Shown here one piece after another: positions 33,211 through 41,109 of a stretch of 52,996 nucleotides of DNA (positions within the stretch are counted from its first letter, which is position 1; each line of letters starts with the position of its first letter). Source of the DNA: Streptomyces sp. NK15101 (lineage in GTDB: Bacteria > Actinomycetota > Actinomycetes > Streptomycetales > Streptomycetaceae). Under the pieces are notes generated by a model. It was not told the DNA's origin and did no database searches. It was given only the letters and a program-made list of their open reading frames with translations. The position numbers and the translations under genes were made by a program. Where the stretch lies: the NCBI RefSeq assembly GCF_020400725.1, contig NZ_JAINVG010000050.1:1-52996 (forward strand), read 5' to 3'.

Positions 33211-33696
33211 CTATCCGCGCTGGCGGGCCCGGCGGGCGGGCGTCGGGCTCTCCACGGGGGTCTCCAGATGGCCGGTGGCCAGCCGGTCCAGGGCGCGCAG
33301 CAGGACTTCGCGCTCGCCGTCGGGGAGGGAGGTGAGGGCGCTCTCGTGGACGGCGTCGACGATCTTCTGGCTCTGGTGGGCGACTTCGGCCCCCGCCTCG
33401 GTCACCGCGATGATCCGCGCCCGGCGGTCGGTGGCGGACGGCCTGCGCTCGGCGAGGCCGGCCTTCTCCAGGGCGTCGACGGTCACCACCATCGTGGTCT
33501 TGTCCATGTCCCCGATCTCGGCGAGCTGCGCCTGCGTCCGCTCCTCCTCCAGGGCGTGCACCAGCACGCAGTGCATGCGCGCGGTGAGTCCGATCTCCGC
33601 GAGCGCGGCCGCCATGCGTGTCCGCAGGACGTGACTGGTGTGGTCGAGGAGGTAGGAGAGGTCGGGTTCGGTGCGGGTGGGGGCCATGGAAGTCAT
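33211..33696 (-). CDS. MarR-family transcriptional regulator
   Basis: 161 residues from ATG 33696. The winged-helix core is visible (AQLAEIGDMDKTTMVVTVDALEKAGLAERRPSATDRRARIIAVTEAG) between dimerisation helices. A Cys (ARMHCVLVHAL) lies in the first helices, a position that could be redox-sensitive, though this is not established. It lies directly upstream of the DHA2 exporter on the same strand and is its likely regulator. AGCGTA (33704-33709, read as TACGCT) lies 7 nt before the ATG, suggesting leaderless transcription. Confidence 0.9.
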   Translation of the reverse strand: MTSMAPTRTEPDLSYLLDHTSHVLRTRMAAALAEIGLTARMHCVLVHALEEERTQAQLAEIGDMDKTTMVVTVDALEKAGLAERRPSATDRRARIIAVTEAGAEVAHQSQKIVDAVHESALTSLPDGEREVLLRALDRLATGHLETPVESPTPARRARQRG

Positions 33697-33834
33697 GTCC
33701 GCCAGCGTAACGAGAATCGATCCGTCACGGATGGTCGCGAAGCGGACGACTCTGCGGCGACCCCTGCCGCGCGGGCGCCGCGCCTGACGGGGTGGCGCCC
33801 CTCGCCCCGCCCGTGCGGGCCGCGCTTCCGCCCG

Positions 33835-34073
33835 TGTGGGCAGTCGTTCCGCTGGGGCAGGGGGGTCCCTCCTGCCCCAGCGAAGCCGAGAGCTTGGGGG
33901 AGGGTGGGCACAACGGGACGGCGCCCTCAGCGGGGCCTCGGCTCCCGCGCCTGGACCCGCACCACCAGGGAGCTGTGCACGGGGTGCGGGTTCAGGCGCG
34001 GGAGCCTCGGGCGCCGGCAAGGGCGCCGTCCGTTGTGCCCACCCGTTCCGCCCCAGCGGAACGACTGCCCACA
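33835..34073. repeat. 239-bp composite palindrome (large imperfect inverted repeat)
   Basis: Three nested pairs of arms run inward from the ends. The outer pair, 33835-33858 with 34050-34073, is a perfect 24 bp. The middle pair, 33902-33927 with 34020-34044, matches apart from one extra base. The inner pair, 33940-33963 with 33983-34006, has one mismatch. The left half also contains its own hairpin (33851-33861 with 33871-33881). There is no credible gene in 33697-34128. The element lies between DinB (ending at 34129) and MarR and could act as a terminator, a mobile palindromic element or a cruciform. Confidence 0.8.
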
Positions 34074-34128
34074 ACGGGGGTGCGGGATGGGCACCGCCAG
34101 TGGAGCGGAGGGGCGCGACGGGCCGGGG

Positions 34129-34713
34129 CTACACCCCCCTCGTGCCGTCGATGCGCTCCCGGAGGAGGTCCGCGTGGCCGTTGTGCCGCGCGTACTCCTC
34201 GATCATGTGGACGAGTACCCACCGCAGCGAGACCCTCCCGCGCCACGCGTCCTCGCCCGAGACGTCGAGGTGCGGCGCCTCGCGCGTGAAGCGGTCGGAG
34301 AAGTCCACCGCCGCCCGCCAGGCCTCCCAGGCCTCTTCGACGGCCGCCGGGTCGGGCGTGGCGCCGTCGAAGTCCCCGTCCGGGTCCTCCGGGGAGGAGA
34401 AGAGGGGGCGCGCGTCCTTCTGACCGGCGAGGATCTCGCGGAACCAGTGGCGTTCGACGTCGGCCAAGTGCCGGACCAGGCCGAGCAGGGACAGGGTCGA
34501 CGGTTCCGCCGCCCTGAGGGCCAGCTCCTCCTCCAGGCCCGCGCACTTGAGGACCAGGGTGGCCCGCTGGTCCGCCAGGAACCCGGCGAGCATGGGCAGT
34601 TCGTCCCCGGTCGCGGGACCGGTGAAGCGCCCAGGCCCCGGGACGGCCGTCTCGTCGAGGACGTCCGCTCGCCGCCGGGGGTTCGTGATGTCGTCCAGCT
34701 CGTCAACTGTCAT
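34129..34713 (-). CDS. DinB-like (DUF664) thiol-dependent enzyme-fold protein
   Basis: 194 residues from the ATG 7 nt after GAGGAGGA; an upstream in-frame Met lacks such a site. The DinB/YfiT four-helix fold shows its His ligands in LVRHLADVERHW, and in HMIEEYARHNGHADLLRERI near the C terminus. Family members bind a divalent metal and include mycothiol- or bacillithiol-dependent transferases, which fits a mycothiol producer (mshA is 7 kb away). It is the last gene of a same-strand AraC-VOC-DinB run. Confidence 0.88.
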   Translation of the reverse strand: MTVDELDDITNPRRRADVLDETAVPGPGRFTGPATGDELPMLAGFLADQRATLVLKCAGLEEELALRAAEPSTLSLLGLVRHLADVERHWFREILAGQKDARPLFSSPEDPDGDFDGATPDPAAVEEAWEAWRAAVDFSDRFTREAPHLDVSGEDAWRGRVSLRWVLVHMIEEYARHNGHADLLRERIDGTRGV

Positions 34714-34771
34714 GCCGTTCCTCCTCGTCGGGCTCCGCACATGCTGGCACGGCGGGGCCCGGAGCGGAGGT

Positions 34772-35188
34772 TCAGGCCTTGGGCCGGGCGAAGCGGATCA
34801 TGTTGCCGGCCGGGTCGCGGAAGGCGCAGTCGCGGACGCCGTAGTGCTGGTCGACCGGCTCCTGGAGCACCTCGCCGCCGGCCGCCCGGACGCGTTCGAA
34901 GGTGGCGTCGACGTCATCGGTGGAGAAGATCACGCCGCGAAGCAGGCCCTTGGCGAGGAGGTCCGTGACCGCCCGGCGGTCGGCCTCCGAGGCGTTGGGG
35001 TCGGGGAGCGGGGTCTCCAGGACGACCGCCACGTCCGGCTGCGCGGGCGAGCCCAGGGTCACCCAGCGCATCCCCTCGTAGCCGACGTCGTTGCGGACCT
35101 CCAGGCCGAGGGCGTCGCGGTAGAAGCCGAGCGCCTTGTCGGCGTCGTCGACGGTGATGAAGCACTGTGAGAGCTTGATCTCGTTCAT
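34772..35188 (-). CDS. VOC-family (glyoxalase/bleomycin-resistance-like) protein
   Basis: 138 residues with the paired beta-alpha-beta modules of the vicinal oxygen chelate fold (SQCFITVDDADKALGFYRDALGLE ... GVRDCAFRDPAGNMIRFARP). The substrate is unknown. It starts 10 bp after the AraC-family gene. A TAGCGT -10-like box (complement of 35196-35201) lies 7 nt before the ATG and contains the AraC stop codon, so it may have its own leaderless promoter as well as readthrough. Confidence 0.9.
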   Translation of the reverse strand: MNEIKLSQCFITVDDADKALGFYRDALGLEVRNDVGYEGMRWVTLGSPAQPDVAVVLETPLPDPNASEADRRAVTDLLAKGLLRGVIFSTDDVDATFERVRAAGGEVLQEPVDQHYGVRDCAFRDPAGNMIRFARPKA

Positions 35189-35198
35189 GCCGTCGACG

Positions 35199-35669
35199 CT
35201 ACGGGGAGGCGCTCGGAGCCGCTTCTCCGTTCCTGACCGGTTCGGCGCCGCGCGCGGGTCCGCCGTTCTTCACCGGCCGGGTGAGCACCTTGGCGACGCA
35301 CGCGGGGATCGCGGCGTCCTCCTCGTGGCTCCGCGTGTCGTGGCTCCGCGCGCGGTACGCGCTCGGCGTCTCGCCGACCAGTTCGGTGAAGCGCGAGCTG
35401 AACGATCCGAGCGAGGTGCAGCCGACCTCGAAGCAGACCTCGGTCACGCTCAGGTCGCCCCGCCGCAGCAGCGCCTTCGCCCGCTCGACGCGGCGGGTCA
35501 TGAGGTAGCTGTACGGCGTCTCGCCGAACGCGGTGCGGAAGCTGCGGGCGAAGTGCCCGGTCGACATCAGGGCGATCCTGGCCAGGGCCGGGACGTCCAG
35601 CGGCGACGCGTAGTCGCGGTCCATCGTGTCCCGCGCGCGGCGCAGGCGTTTCAGATCGTCCAGGTCCAC
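35199..35669 (-). CDS. AraC-family transcriptional regulator (HTH domain protein)
   Basis: 156 residues from GTG 35669. The two AraC helix-turn-helices cover nearly the first 100 residues (LDVPALARIALMSTGHFARSFRTAFGETPYSYL ... SVTEVCFEVGCTSLGSFSSRFTELVGETPSAYR), followed by a divergent basic tail; no N-terminal sensor domain is present. It heads the unit with the VOC gene and probably regulates it. It is divergent from the XRE gene, and the 92-bp spacer contains a perfect inverted repeat. Confidence 0.88.
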   Translation of the reverse strand: MDLDDLKRLRRARDTMDRDYASPLDVPALARIALMSTGHFARSFRTAFGETPYSYLMTRRVERAKALLRRGDLSVTEVCFEVGCTSLGSFSSRFTELVGETPSAYRARSHDTRSHEEDAAIPACVAKVLTRPVKNGGPARGAEPVRNGEAAPSASP

Positions 35670-35711
35670 GCCCCCAGCATGGCACGGCCCGCCCCGCCCC
35701 GGACGCGACTT

Positions 35712-35731
35712 TTGCAAGCGGGTGCTTGCAA
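35712..35731. promoter_or_regulatory. Inverted repeat TTGCAAG-N6-CTTGCAA between divergent regulators
   Basis: A perfect 7-bp dyad with a 6-bp spacer lies between the -35-like TTTGCA (35711-35716) and a -10-like TAGTTA (35733-35738) of the XRE gene. A regulator bound there would occlude the promoter, so autoregulation by the XRE or AraC protein is plausible. Confidence 0.5.
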
Positions 35732-35761
35732 TAGTTAGCAGCGACTGGCATGGTCGGGGGC

Positions 35762-36151
35762 ATGGCATCGCTCAACGTCGGCAATCTCGGCGAGTACCTC
35801 CGCGAGCAGCGGCGGACCGCGCAGCTCTCCCTGCGGCAGCTCGCCGACGCCGCCGGGGTGTCGAATCCGTACCTCAGCCAGATCGAGCGCGGGCTGCGGA
35901 AGCCCAGCGCCGAGGTCCTGCAGCAGGTCGCGAAGGCGCTGCGGATCTCCGCCGAGACGCTCTACGTACGGGCCGGGATCCTCGACGAGAAGGAGCGGGA
36001 GGAGCTGGAGACGCGCGCCGTCATCCTGGCCGATCCCTCGATCAACGAGCGGCAGAAGCAGGTGCTGCTCCAGATCTACGACTCCTTCCGCAAGGAGAAC
36101 GCCGCAGATGCCGCCGCGGCCGACAAGGACGCCGTGCCGCCTTCGAGCTAG
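35762..36151 (+). CDS. XRE-family helix-turn-helix protein
   Basis: 129 residues from ATG 35762 (ATG 35750 is an alternative). The Cro/C1 helix-turn-helix spans about residues 10-65 (LSLRQLADAAGVSNPYLSQIERGLRKPSAEVLQQVAKALRI), followed by a helical tail containing SINERQKQVLLQIYDSFRKE that may mediate dimerisation. It is followed 37 bp later by the HbhA-like gene, with which it forms a conserved-looking pair in Streptomyces as far as I recall. Targets unknown. Confidence 0.9.
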   Translation: MASLNVGNLGEYLREQRRTAQLSLRQLADAAGVSNPYLSQIERGLRKPSAEVLQQVAKALRISAETLYVRAGILDEKEREELETRAVILADPSINERQKQVLLQIYDSFRKENAADAAAADKDAVPPSS

Positions 36152-36188
36152 TACGTCCCAGTACGTCACATCCGGGAGGACCACCAGC

Positions 36189-36785
36189 ATGGCCATCATC
36201 GACGAACTGCGTACCCCCCTCTACTTCGCCGCCGGCACCGCCGACCTCGCCGTGCGGCAGGCCAAGAAGGTTCCCGGCCTGATCGAGCAGCTCGCCGCCG
36301 AGGCGCCGGCCCGCATCGACGCCGTACGGAAGACCGACCCGAAGGCCGTGCAGGAGAAGGTGACCGCGCAGGCCAAGGAGGCCCAGGCCACCGTGCAGTC
36401 GAAGTTCGCCGAGGTCGTCGGCGGCCTCGACACCGACCTCAAGAAGCTCGGCGAGACCGCCCAGGACCTGGCCCTGCGCGGGGTCGGCGTCGCCGCCGAG
36501 TACGCGGTCAAGGCGCGCGAGAAGTACGAGGAAGTCGCCGCGCACGGCGAGGAGGCCGTCCGGGCCTGGCGCGGCGAGGTCGCCGAGGAGATCACGGAGA
36601 TCGCCGTCGTCGTCGAGCCGGAGCCGGCGAAGAAGCCGGAGTCCGAGGCGAAGGCGGGGTCCGAGGCGAAGGCGGACGAGAAGCCGGAGGCCCGGGCGGA
36701 CGAGGCCGGGAAGGCGCCCGCGCGGAAGACCACCGCCCGCAAGGCCCCCGCCAGGAAGACGGCCGTCGCCGCCGAGAAGGAGTAG
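36189..36785 (+). CDS. HbhA-like (heparin-binding hemagglutinin-type) coiled-coil protein
   Basis: 198 residues from the ATG after GGGAGGA. Residues about 1-140 form a long amphipathic helix like mycobacterial HbhA (YFAAGTADLAVRQAKKVPG). The tail is Lys/Ala/Pro-rich with repeats of the type ARKT/RKAPARKT, the kind of basic tail that binds anionic polymers. There is no signal peptide. In Streptomyces the role is unknown; the protein may associate with membranes, DNA or polysaccharides. Confidence 0.85.
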   Translation: MAIIDELRTPLYFAAGTADLAVRQAKKVPGLIEQLAAEAPARIDAVRKTDPKAVQEKVTAQAKEAQATVQSKFAEVVGGLDTDLKKLGETAQDLALRGVGVAAEYAVKAREKYEEVAAHGEEAVRAWRGEVAEEITEIAVVVEPEPAKKPESEAKAGSEAKADEKPEARADEAGKAPARKTTARKAPARKTAVAAEKE

Positions 36786-36874
36786 GACGGGCACCAATTC
36801 GGGTACCCGGTGCGTTGTACCGGGTACCTTGACCGCGAGGCGCTCTCTCTCCATCCCCCTAGGCGGTGCTCAGC

Positions 36875-37222
36875 ATGTTGCGCGCGGGATTCGACTCCCT
36901 TCTCTCCCTGGTGATGTTCCTGGTCTTCACCGGCTTCGCCGTCGCCGCGCTCGTCTTCGCCGCCATGGCGCGCGAGGACGCCTACCGGGCCGCCGACAAG
37001 CAGACGAAGAAGTTCTGGCTGATCATCCTGGGCGTCAACCTCGTCCTGAACCTGCTGCTGCCGATGCTGTTCCTGCAGATCGCGGGGCTGATCGCCGCCA
37101 TCGTCTTCATGGTGGACGTGCGCCCCGCGCTCGCGCAGGTCTCCGGCGGAGGCCGTGGCGGCCGCCGTGGCGGCGGCTCCAGCAGCGACGGACCGTACGG
37201 CCCCTACAACGGCGGCCGGTAG
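36875..37222 (+). CDS. DUF2516 membrane protein
   Basis: 115 residues from ATG 36875 with AGGCGG upstream (GTG 36866 would add three residues). Two transmembrane regions (about 8-30 and 45-80, the second possibly a hairpin) flank a basic, polar loop (REDAYRAADKQTKKFW), followed by a Gly/Arg/Ser-rich tail ending YGPYNGGR. This pattern fits DUF2516. Function unknown. The convergent phosphatase gene ends 37 bp away. Confidence 0.85.
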   Translation: MLRAGFDSLLSLVMFLVFTGFAVAALVFAAMAREDAYRAADKQTKKFWLIILGVNLVLNLLLPMLFLQIAGLIAAIVFMVDVRPALAQVSGGGRGGRRGGGSSSDGPYGPYNGGR

Positions 37223-37259
37223 GCAGGCGAAAAGCGCGAAGGCGGGACCCGGGAGGCAC

Positions 37260-38561
37260 TCACCCCCGGGTCCTGTCCCTTTCCAGGGCCAGGACGGCGA
37301 CGTCGTCCGTCAGCTCGCCGCCGTTCAGGGACCGGACCTCCGTCACGGCCGCCTCCAGGAGCTCCTCGCCCCGCAGGCCCGAGGCCAGCTGCCGGTTGAT
37401 CATCTCGACCATCCCGTCCTGGCCGAGCCGCGGCGAGCCGGGGCCCGCCGAGCGGCCCTCGATGAGCCCGTCCGTGTACATGAGCAGGCTCCACGCCCCG
37501 CCCAGCTCGACCTGCCGGCGCGGCCAGCGGGCGCGCGGCAGCAGTCCGAGGGCCGGGCCGCCGTCCTCGTACGGGAGGAGGCGGGCGGCCCGCCCCTGCC
37601 GGGCGATCAGCGGCGAGGGGTGGCCGGCCAGGCAGAGCCCGGCCCGGCGCCCGTCGGGCGCGATGTCGACGGTGCAGAGGGTCGCGAAGATCTCCTCGCT
37701 CTCCCGCTCGTGCTCCAGGACCTGCTGCATCGTCGAGAGCAGCTCGTCCCCGCAGAGGCCCGCGAAGGTCAGGGCCCGCCAGGCGATCCGCAGCTCGACG
37801 CCGAGCGCGGCCTCGTCGGGGCCGTGCCCGCAGACGTCGCCGATCATGGCGTGGACGGTGCCGTCGGGGGTGCGGACGGTGTCGTAGAAGTCGCCGCCGA
37901 GCAGGGCGCGGGAGCGGCCGGGCCGGTAGCGGGAGGCGAACCGCAGGTCGGAGCCCTCCAGGAGCGGCGTCGGCAGCAGGCCGCGCTCCAGCCGGGCGTT
38001 CTCCTGGGCACGCAGCCGGGACTCGGCGAGCTTCACCTGGACGGCGTCGGCCCGCTTGCGTTCGACGGCGTACCGGATGGCCCGGCTGAGCAGCCGCCCG
38101 TCGAGCTCCTCGCGGAAGAGGTGGTCCTGGGCCCCGACGCGCACCGCCTCGGCCGCCAGCTCGGCGTCGGCGGAGGCCGCGAGCGCGAGGACCGCGTGGC
38201 GCGGCGCGAGGCGCAGGATGTGCCGCAGCGGGGCGAGCGGGTCGTCGCCCGCGGCGGCGCGGGGGCCGGGCAGCGAGAGGTCGACGAGGACGCAGTGGAC
38301 GTCGTCGGTGAGGAGCCGCTCGGCCTCGGTGAGGTTCCGGGCGGTGCGTATGCGGACCCGAGTGCCGGCGGCGTCGGCCGCGTCGAGCAGTTCGGGTACG
38401 GCGAGGGCACCCGCCGGGTCGTCCTCGACGACCAGGAGAGTGAGATCGCTGCGATCGGTGCCTGTGACTGTGCCTGTCATGGGAGTGGCGTCCATTGGGG
38501 TGGTGTCGCCGGGTCCCGCAGCGGCAGAGACGTTTCTCTGGCGCGGTACGGATACGGGCAT
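37260..38561 (-). CDS. Response-regulator receiver plus SpoIIE/PP2C serine phosphatase
   Basis: 433 residues from ATG 38561, preceded by GGAAGGAA at 10 nt; starts at 38495 and 38480 are possible. The receiver domain has the acidic pair VVEDDP and phospho-acceptor Asp in CVLVDLSLPG. A coiled linker (RAQENARLERGLLPTPLL) leads to the SpoIIE phosphatase domain with metal ligands in GGDFYD, IGDVCGHG and LTDDVAVL. Such RsbU/RssB-like proteins dephosphorylate anti-sigma antagonists and so control a sigma-B-type stress sigma factor. No kinase or anti-sigma partner is adjacent. Confidence 0.92.
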   Translation of the reverse strand: MPVSVPRQRNVSAAAGPGDTTPMDATPMTGTVTGTDRSDLTLLVVEDDPAGALAVPELLDAADAAGTRVRIRTARNLTEAERLLTDDVHCVLVDLSLPGPRAAAGDDPLAPLRHILRLAPRHAVLALAASADAELAAEAVRVGAQDHLFREELDGRLLSRAIRYAVERKRADAVQVKLAESRLRAQENARLERGLLPTPLLEGSDLRFASRYRPGRSRALLGGDFYDTVRTPDGTVHAMIGDVCGHGPDEAALGVELRIAWRALTFAGLCGDELLSTMQQVLEHERESEEIFATLCTVDIAPDGRRAGLCLAGHPSPLIARQGRAARLLPYEDGGPALGLLPRARWPRRQVELGGAWSLLMYTDGLIEGRSAGPGSPRLGQDGMVEMINRQLASGLRGEELLEAAVTEVRSLNGGELTDDVAVLALERDRTRG

Positions 38562-38720
38562 CGGTCCGGGTTTCCTTCCCTCCCCCCGAGGGTGCGCAGG
38601 GCGCCGGGTGGCGTCCCGCCCGTCCCGGACCATAGCGGTAGGGCGGTGCGCAGCGGAATGGTGATCAGCCCCTGAGAGGGCGCGCCGTGCTTGGCATATG
38701 CCGCGGAAGGGGAGGTACTT

Positions 38721-38745
38721 GCCCCCGTACGGTCCGCACGGGGGC
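38721..38745. terminator. Hairpin between the phosphatase and NlpC/P60 genes
   Basis: GCCCCCGT (38721-38728) pairs with ACGGGGGC (38738-38745), with CGG/CCG pairing inside the loop. The 290-bp spacer 38562-38851 otherwise holds no gene; it contains degenerate copies of GTCACGTCGGGCGG at 38819 and 38851, the second covering the NlpC/P60 stop codon. Confidence 0.6.
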
Positions 38746-38851
38746 TCCGGACCCATGAGAAACGTCACGCCCCGGACGTGGCTCCCGTCACGCCCGCCGG
38801 ACCGCGAAGGTGGCTCGTGTCACGTCGGGCGGCCCGGTGACGGAGGACGCG

Positions 38852-39901
38852 TCACGTCGGGCGGACCACTCCCAGGATCTCCATCGACCCGGCGCCCGCG
38901 AGGGTCACGTTCCGCCCCGGGCGCGGCGCGTGCACGATCATCCCGTTCCCCACGTACATCCCGATGTGGCTCGCGTCCTCGAAGTAGACGATCAGGTCGC
39001 CGGGCCGCATCTCCTTGATGTCCACGTGCGGCAGGAGCCGCCACTGCTCCTGCGAGGTGCGCGGGATGTCCCGGCCGGCCGCGCCCCAGGCGCGCTGGGT
39101 CAGCCCGGAGCAGTCGTACGAACGCGGTCCCTCGGCGCCCCAGACGTACGGCTTGCCGATCTGGCCCGTCGCGAACTCGACCGCCTTCCTGCCCTCCGCG
39201 GTCGCGCCCTCCTTCAGGTCCTTGAGGACGCCGGTGCCGAGCCAGGTCGTCTGGGCCCGGTTCTGGGCCTGCACCTCCAGGAGCCGCAGCCGCTCGCGCT
39301 CCTCGGCGGCGAGCTCGGACTCCAGCTTCTTGGCGGCGGCGATCTTGTCGTTGATCTCCTTCTTCGCCTTCGCCTGCCGGACGCGGTTGGCCTCCAGCCT
39401 GGTCCAGTTGGTGCTGGCGTCCTGGGCGTACGTGTCCAACTCGGCCTGGGCGCGGGTCATCTCGCCCAGGAGGTCGTGGGTGGCCTTGGCGCCGGCCTTG
39501 AGCCGTCCGGTGGCGTCGAGGAAGAGCTGCGGGTCGTTCGTGAGGACGAGCTGCGCGCCGTCGGGGAGCCCGCCGTTGCGGTACTGGGCGCGGGCCTGGG
39601 CGCCGGCCTTGGCCTTGAGGTCCGCGATCTTCTCGCGGCCGTCCACGATCATCCGGGCGAGCCGGACGATCTCGGCGGACTGCTCCTCGGTCTTCTCCTC
39701 GGCGAGGTTGTACGCGTCGGTGGCGACGGCGGCCTTCCGGTACAGGTCGTCGATCTCCGCGCGCACCTCCTCCAGGCTCTTCTTCGGCGGGGGAGGCGGG
39801 AGCGGCGCGGCGGCGGCCTGGAGGGTCAGCGCGGGAGAGGCCAGCACGGTCAGGGCGCAGATCACGGTGATCGCGGCAGTGGCGTGGCGGCGTCGGTTCA
39901 C
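38852..39901 (-). CDS. Secreted NlpC/P60 peptidoglycan endopeptidase
   Basis: 349 residues from a GTG. A signal peptide (1-32, ending AAA) is followed by a long coiled coil (about 40-225; SLEEVRAEIDDLYRK ... ELAAEERERLRLLEVQ) and a C-terminal NlpC/P60 domain with catalytic Cys in YDCSGLTQ, His in ASHIGMYVG and the third residue in IVHAPRPG. It is a RipA/CwlO-type D,L-endopeptidase acting on the cell wall outside the membrane. A TTACTGACGGTAA dyad lies 25-40 bp before the start. Confidence 0.94.
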   Translation of the reverse strand: MNRRRHATAAITVICALTVLASPALTLQAAAAPLPPPPPKKSLEEVRAEIDDLYRKAAVATDAYNLAEEKTEEQSAEIVRLARMIVDGREKIADLKAKAGAQARAQYRNGGLPDGAQLVLTNDPQLFLDATGRLKAGAKATHDLLGEMTRAQAELDTYAQDASTNWTRLEANRVRQAKAKKEINDKIAAAKKLESELAAEERERLRLLEVQAQNRAQTTWLGTGVLKDLKEGATAEGRKAVEFATGQIGKPYVWGAEGPRSYDCSGLTQRAWGAAGRDIPRTSQEQWRLLPHVDIKEMRPGDLIVYFEDASHIGMYVGNGMIVHAPRPGRNVTLAGAGSMEILGVVRPT

Positions 39902-39960
39902 GAGCTCCCCCTCGAGTGACCCAAATCTGATTTACCGTCAGTAACTTGATGGTGACCTGG

Positions 39961-39989
39961 CGATAGTGCCATGCGAAACCGGAAAGCAA
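39961..39989 (-). promoter_or_regulatory. Putative promoter of the NlpC/P60 gene
   Basis: On the minus strand TTGCTT (39989-39984), 17 bp, then CTATCG (39966-39961). The -10 is imperfect. The leader of about 55 nt holds the TTACTGACGGTAA dyad. The whole spacer 39902-40235 has no gene. Confidence 0.35.
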
Positions 39990-39991
39990 CA

Positions 39992-40023
39992 GGGGAAACA
40001 GGGGCCTGTCGGCCCCGTTCCCC
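39992..40023 (-). terminator. Hairpin downstream of the methyltransferase gene
   Basis: GGGGCC-TGTC-GGCCCC (40001-40016) extended by GGGGAA/TTCCCC (39992-39997 with 40018-40023) lies between the methyltransferase end and the NlpC/P60 promoter. Confidence 0.55.
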
Positions 40024-40128
40024 TCACGGGGGACGAGTGATGTGCGTGTGGCGTTCCCCGCGTACGGGAAATTCAGCGGGAGTTGGGGAAAACGGGGGAA
40101 GGATCCGATCGGATCCCTGCCGACGCGC

Positions 40129-40253
40129 CGTCACCCGCGTGGCGCCGCCGCTCCTCCTCGTGCCGTCACCCGCGTGGCGCCGCCGCTCCTCCTCGTGCCG
40201 TCACCCGCGTGGCGCCGCCACCGCCCCCCGTGCCGTCACCCGCGTGGCGCCAG
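40129..40253. repeat. 35-bp tandem repeat array at the 3' end of the methyltransferase gene
   Basis: The sequence CGTCACCCGCGTGGCGCC recurs at 40129, 40164, 40199 and 40234, a strict 35-bp period with nearly identical intervening bases in the first two units. The last copy contains the stop codon and final codons (Ala-Pro-Arg-Gly-stop) of the methyltransferase, so its coding end has been multiplied downstream. Confidence 0.85.
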
Positions 40254-41030
40254 CGCCTCCCAGCGCACCGTCACCTCGCCCTGGCGCCAGCGGCGCGGGT
40301 CGTCCGTCAGCGGCCAGTCCGCCGCGAGGTCGCGGACGGAGCGGATCCACCGCTGCCGCGCGCCCAGCGAGGCGTACGGGGCGGCCGCCGCCCACGCCCG
40401 GTCGAAGTCCCGCAGGAAGGCGTGCACCGGCTCGCCCGGCACGTTCCGGTGGATCAGCGCCTTCGGCAGCCGTTCCGCGAGGTCCGAAGGCCGGTCGAGC
40501 GAGCCGAGCCGGGTCGCGAAGGTCACGGTGCGCGGCCCGTCCGCGTCGAGCGCCACCCACACGTGCCGGCGGCCGATCTCGTCGCAGGTCCCCTCCACGA
40601 GCAGCCCGCCGGGCGCGAGCCGCCCGCGGAGCCTCGCCCAGACGGCCGCGACCTGGTCCTCGTCGTACTGGCGCAGCACGTTCGCCGCCCGGATCAGGGC
40701 GACCCGGCCGGGCACCGGCACCTCGAAGCCGCCGTGCAGGAAGGAGAGGCCCTCCCGCTCGTACGGCTTCGCGGCCTCGACCCTGGCCGGTTCGATCTCG
40801 ATGCCGTAGAGCCGGGTGCGGGGCTCGGCGGTGCGCAGCCGGGCCAGGAGCTCCACGGCGGTCCAGGGGGCGGCCCCGTATCCGAGGTCCACGGCGAGCG
40901 GCGGCTCGGGGGAGCGGCGCAGGGCGGGGCCGTGGACGGCGGCGATCCAGCGGTCCATGCGGCGCAGCCGGTTCGGGTTGGTGGTCCCGCGGGTCGGAGT
41001 GCCGACGGGGCGGGTGGTGCGCGGGGCCAT
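40236..41030 (-). CDS. Class I SAM-dependent methyltransferase
   Basis: 264 residues. The SAM-binding motif I is VDLGYGAAPWTAVEL near residue 47, with the acidic residue of motif II in LYGIEIEPAR and a later motif LAPGGLLVEGTCDE. The substrate is unknown. The stop codon lies in the last unit of a 35-bp tandem repeat. It is divergent from mshA across a repetitive 531-bp spacer. Confidence 0.88.
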   Translation of the reverse strand: MAPRTTRPVGTPTRGTTNPNRLRRMDRWIAAVHGPALRRSPEPPLAVDLGYGAAPWTAVELLARLRTAEPRTRLYGIEIEPARVEAAKPYEREGLSFLHGGFEVPVPGRVALIRAANVLRQYDEDQVAAVWARLRGRLAPGGLLVEGTCDEIGRRHVWVALDADGPRTVTFATRLGSLDRPSDLAERLPKALIHRNVPGEPVHAFLRDFDRAWAAAAPYASLGARQRWIRSVRDLAADWPLTDDPRRWRQGEVTVRWEALAPRG

Positions 41031-41109
41031 GCCATGAGCGTAAGGGGTACGGGGGAGGGGGCGGGCCCCCGGCCGGGGGCCCGCCGGGGCCGGGATCCAT
41101 ACCCTGGCC

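Noticed and set aside
36829..38675. Plus-strand long frames over the PP2C phosphatase
   Set aside because: They are antisense to a gene with complete receiver and SpoIIE motifs.
39902..40128. ydaO-type c-di-AMP riboswitch ahead of the NlpC/P60 gene
   Set aside because: Cell-wall hydrolase genes in Streptomyces can carry one, but the conserved core segments are not recognisable here.
40129..40253. CRISPR-like array
   Set aside because: The 35-bp units are contiguous and near-identical throughout, with no variable spacers and no cas genes; it is a plain tandem repeat.
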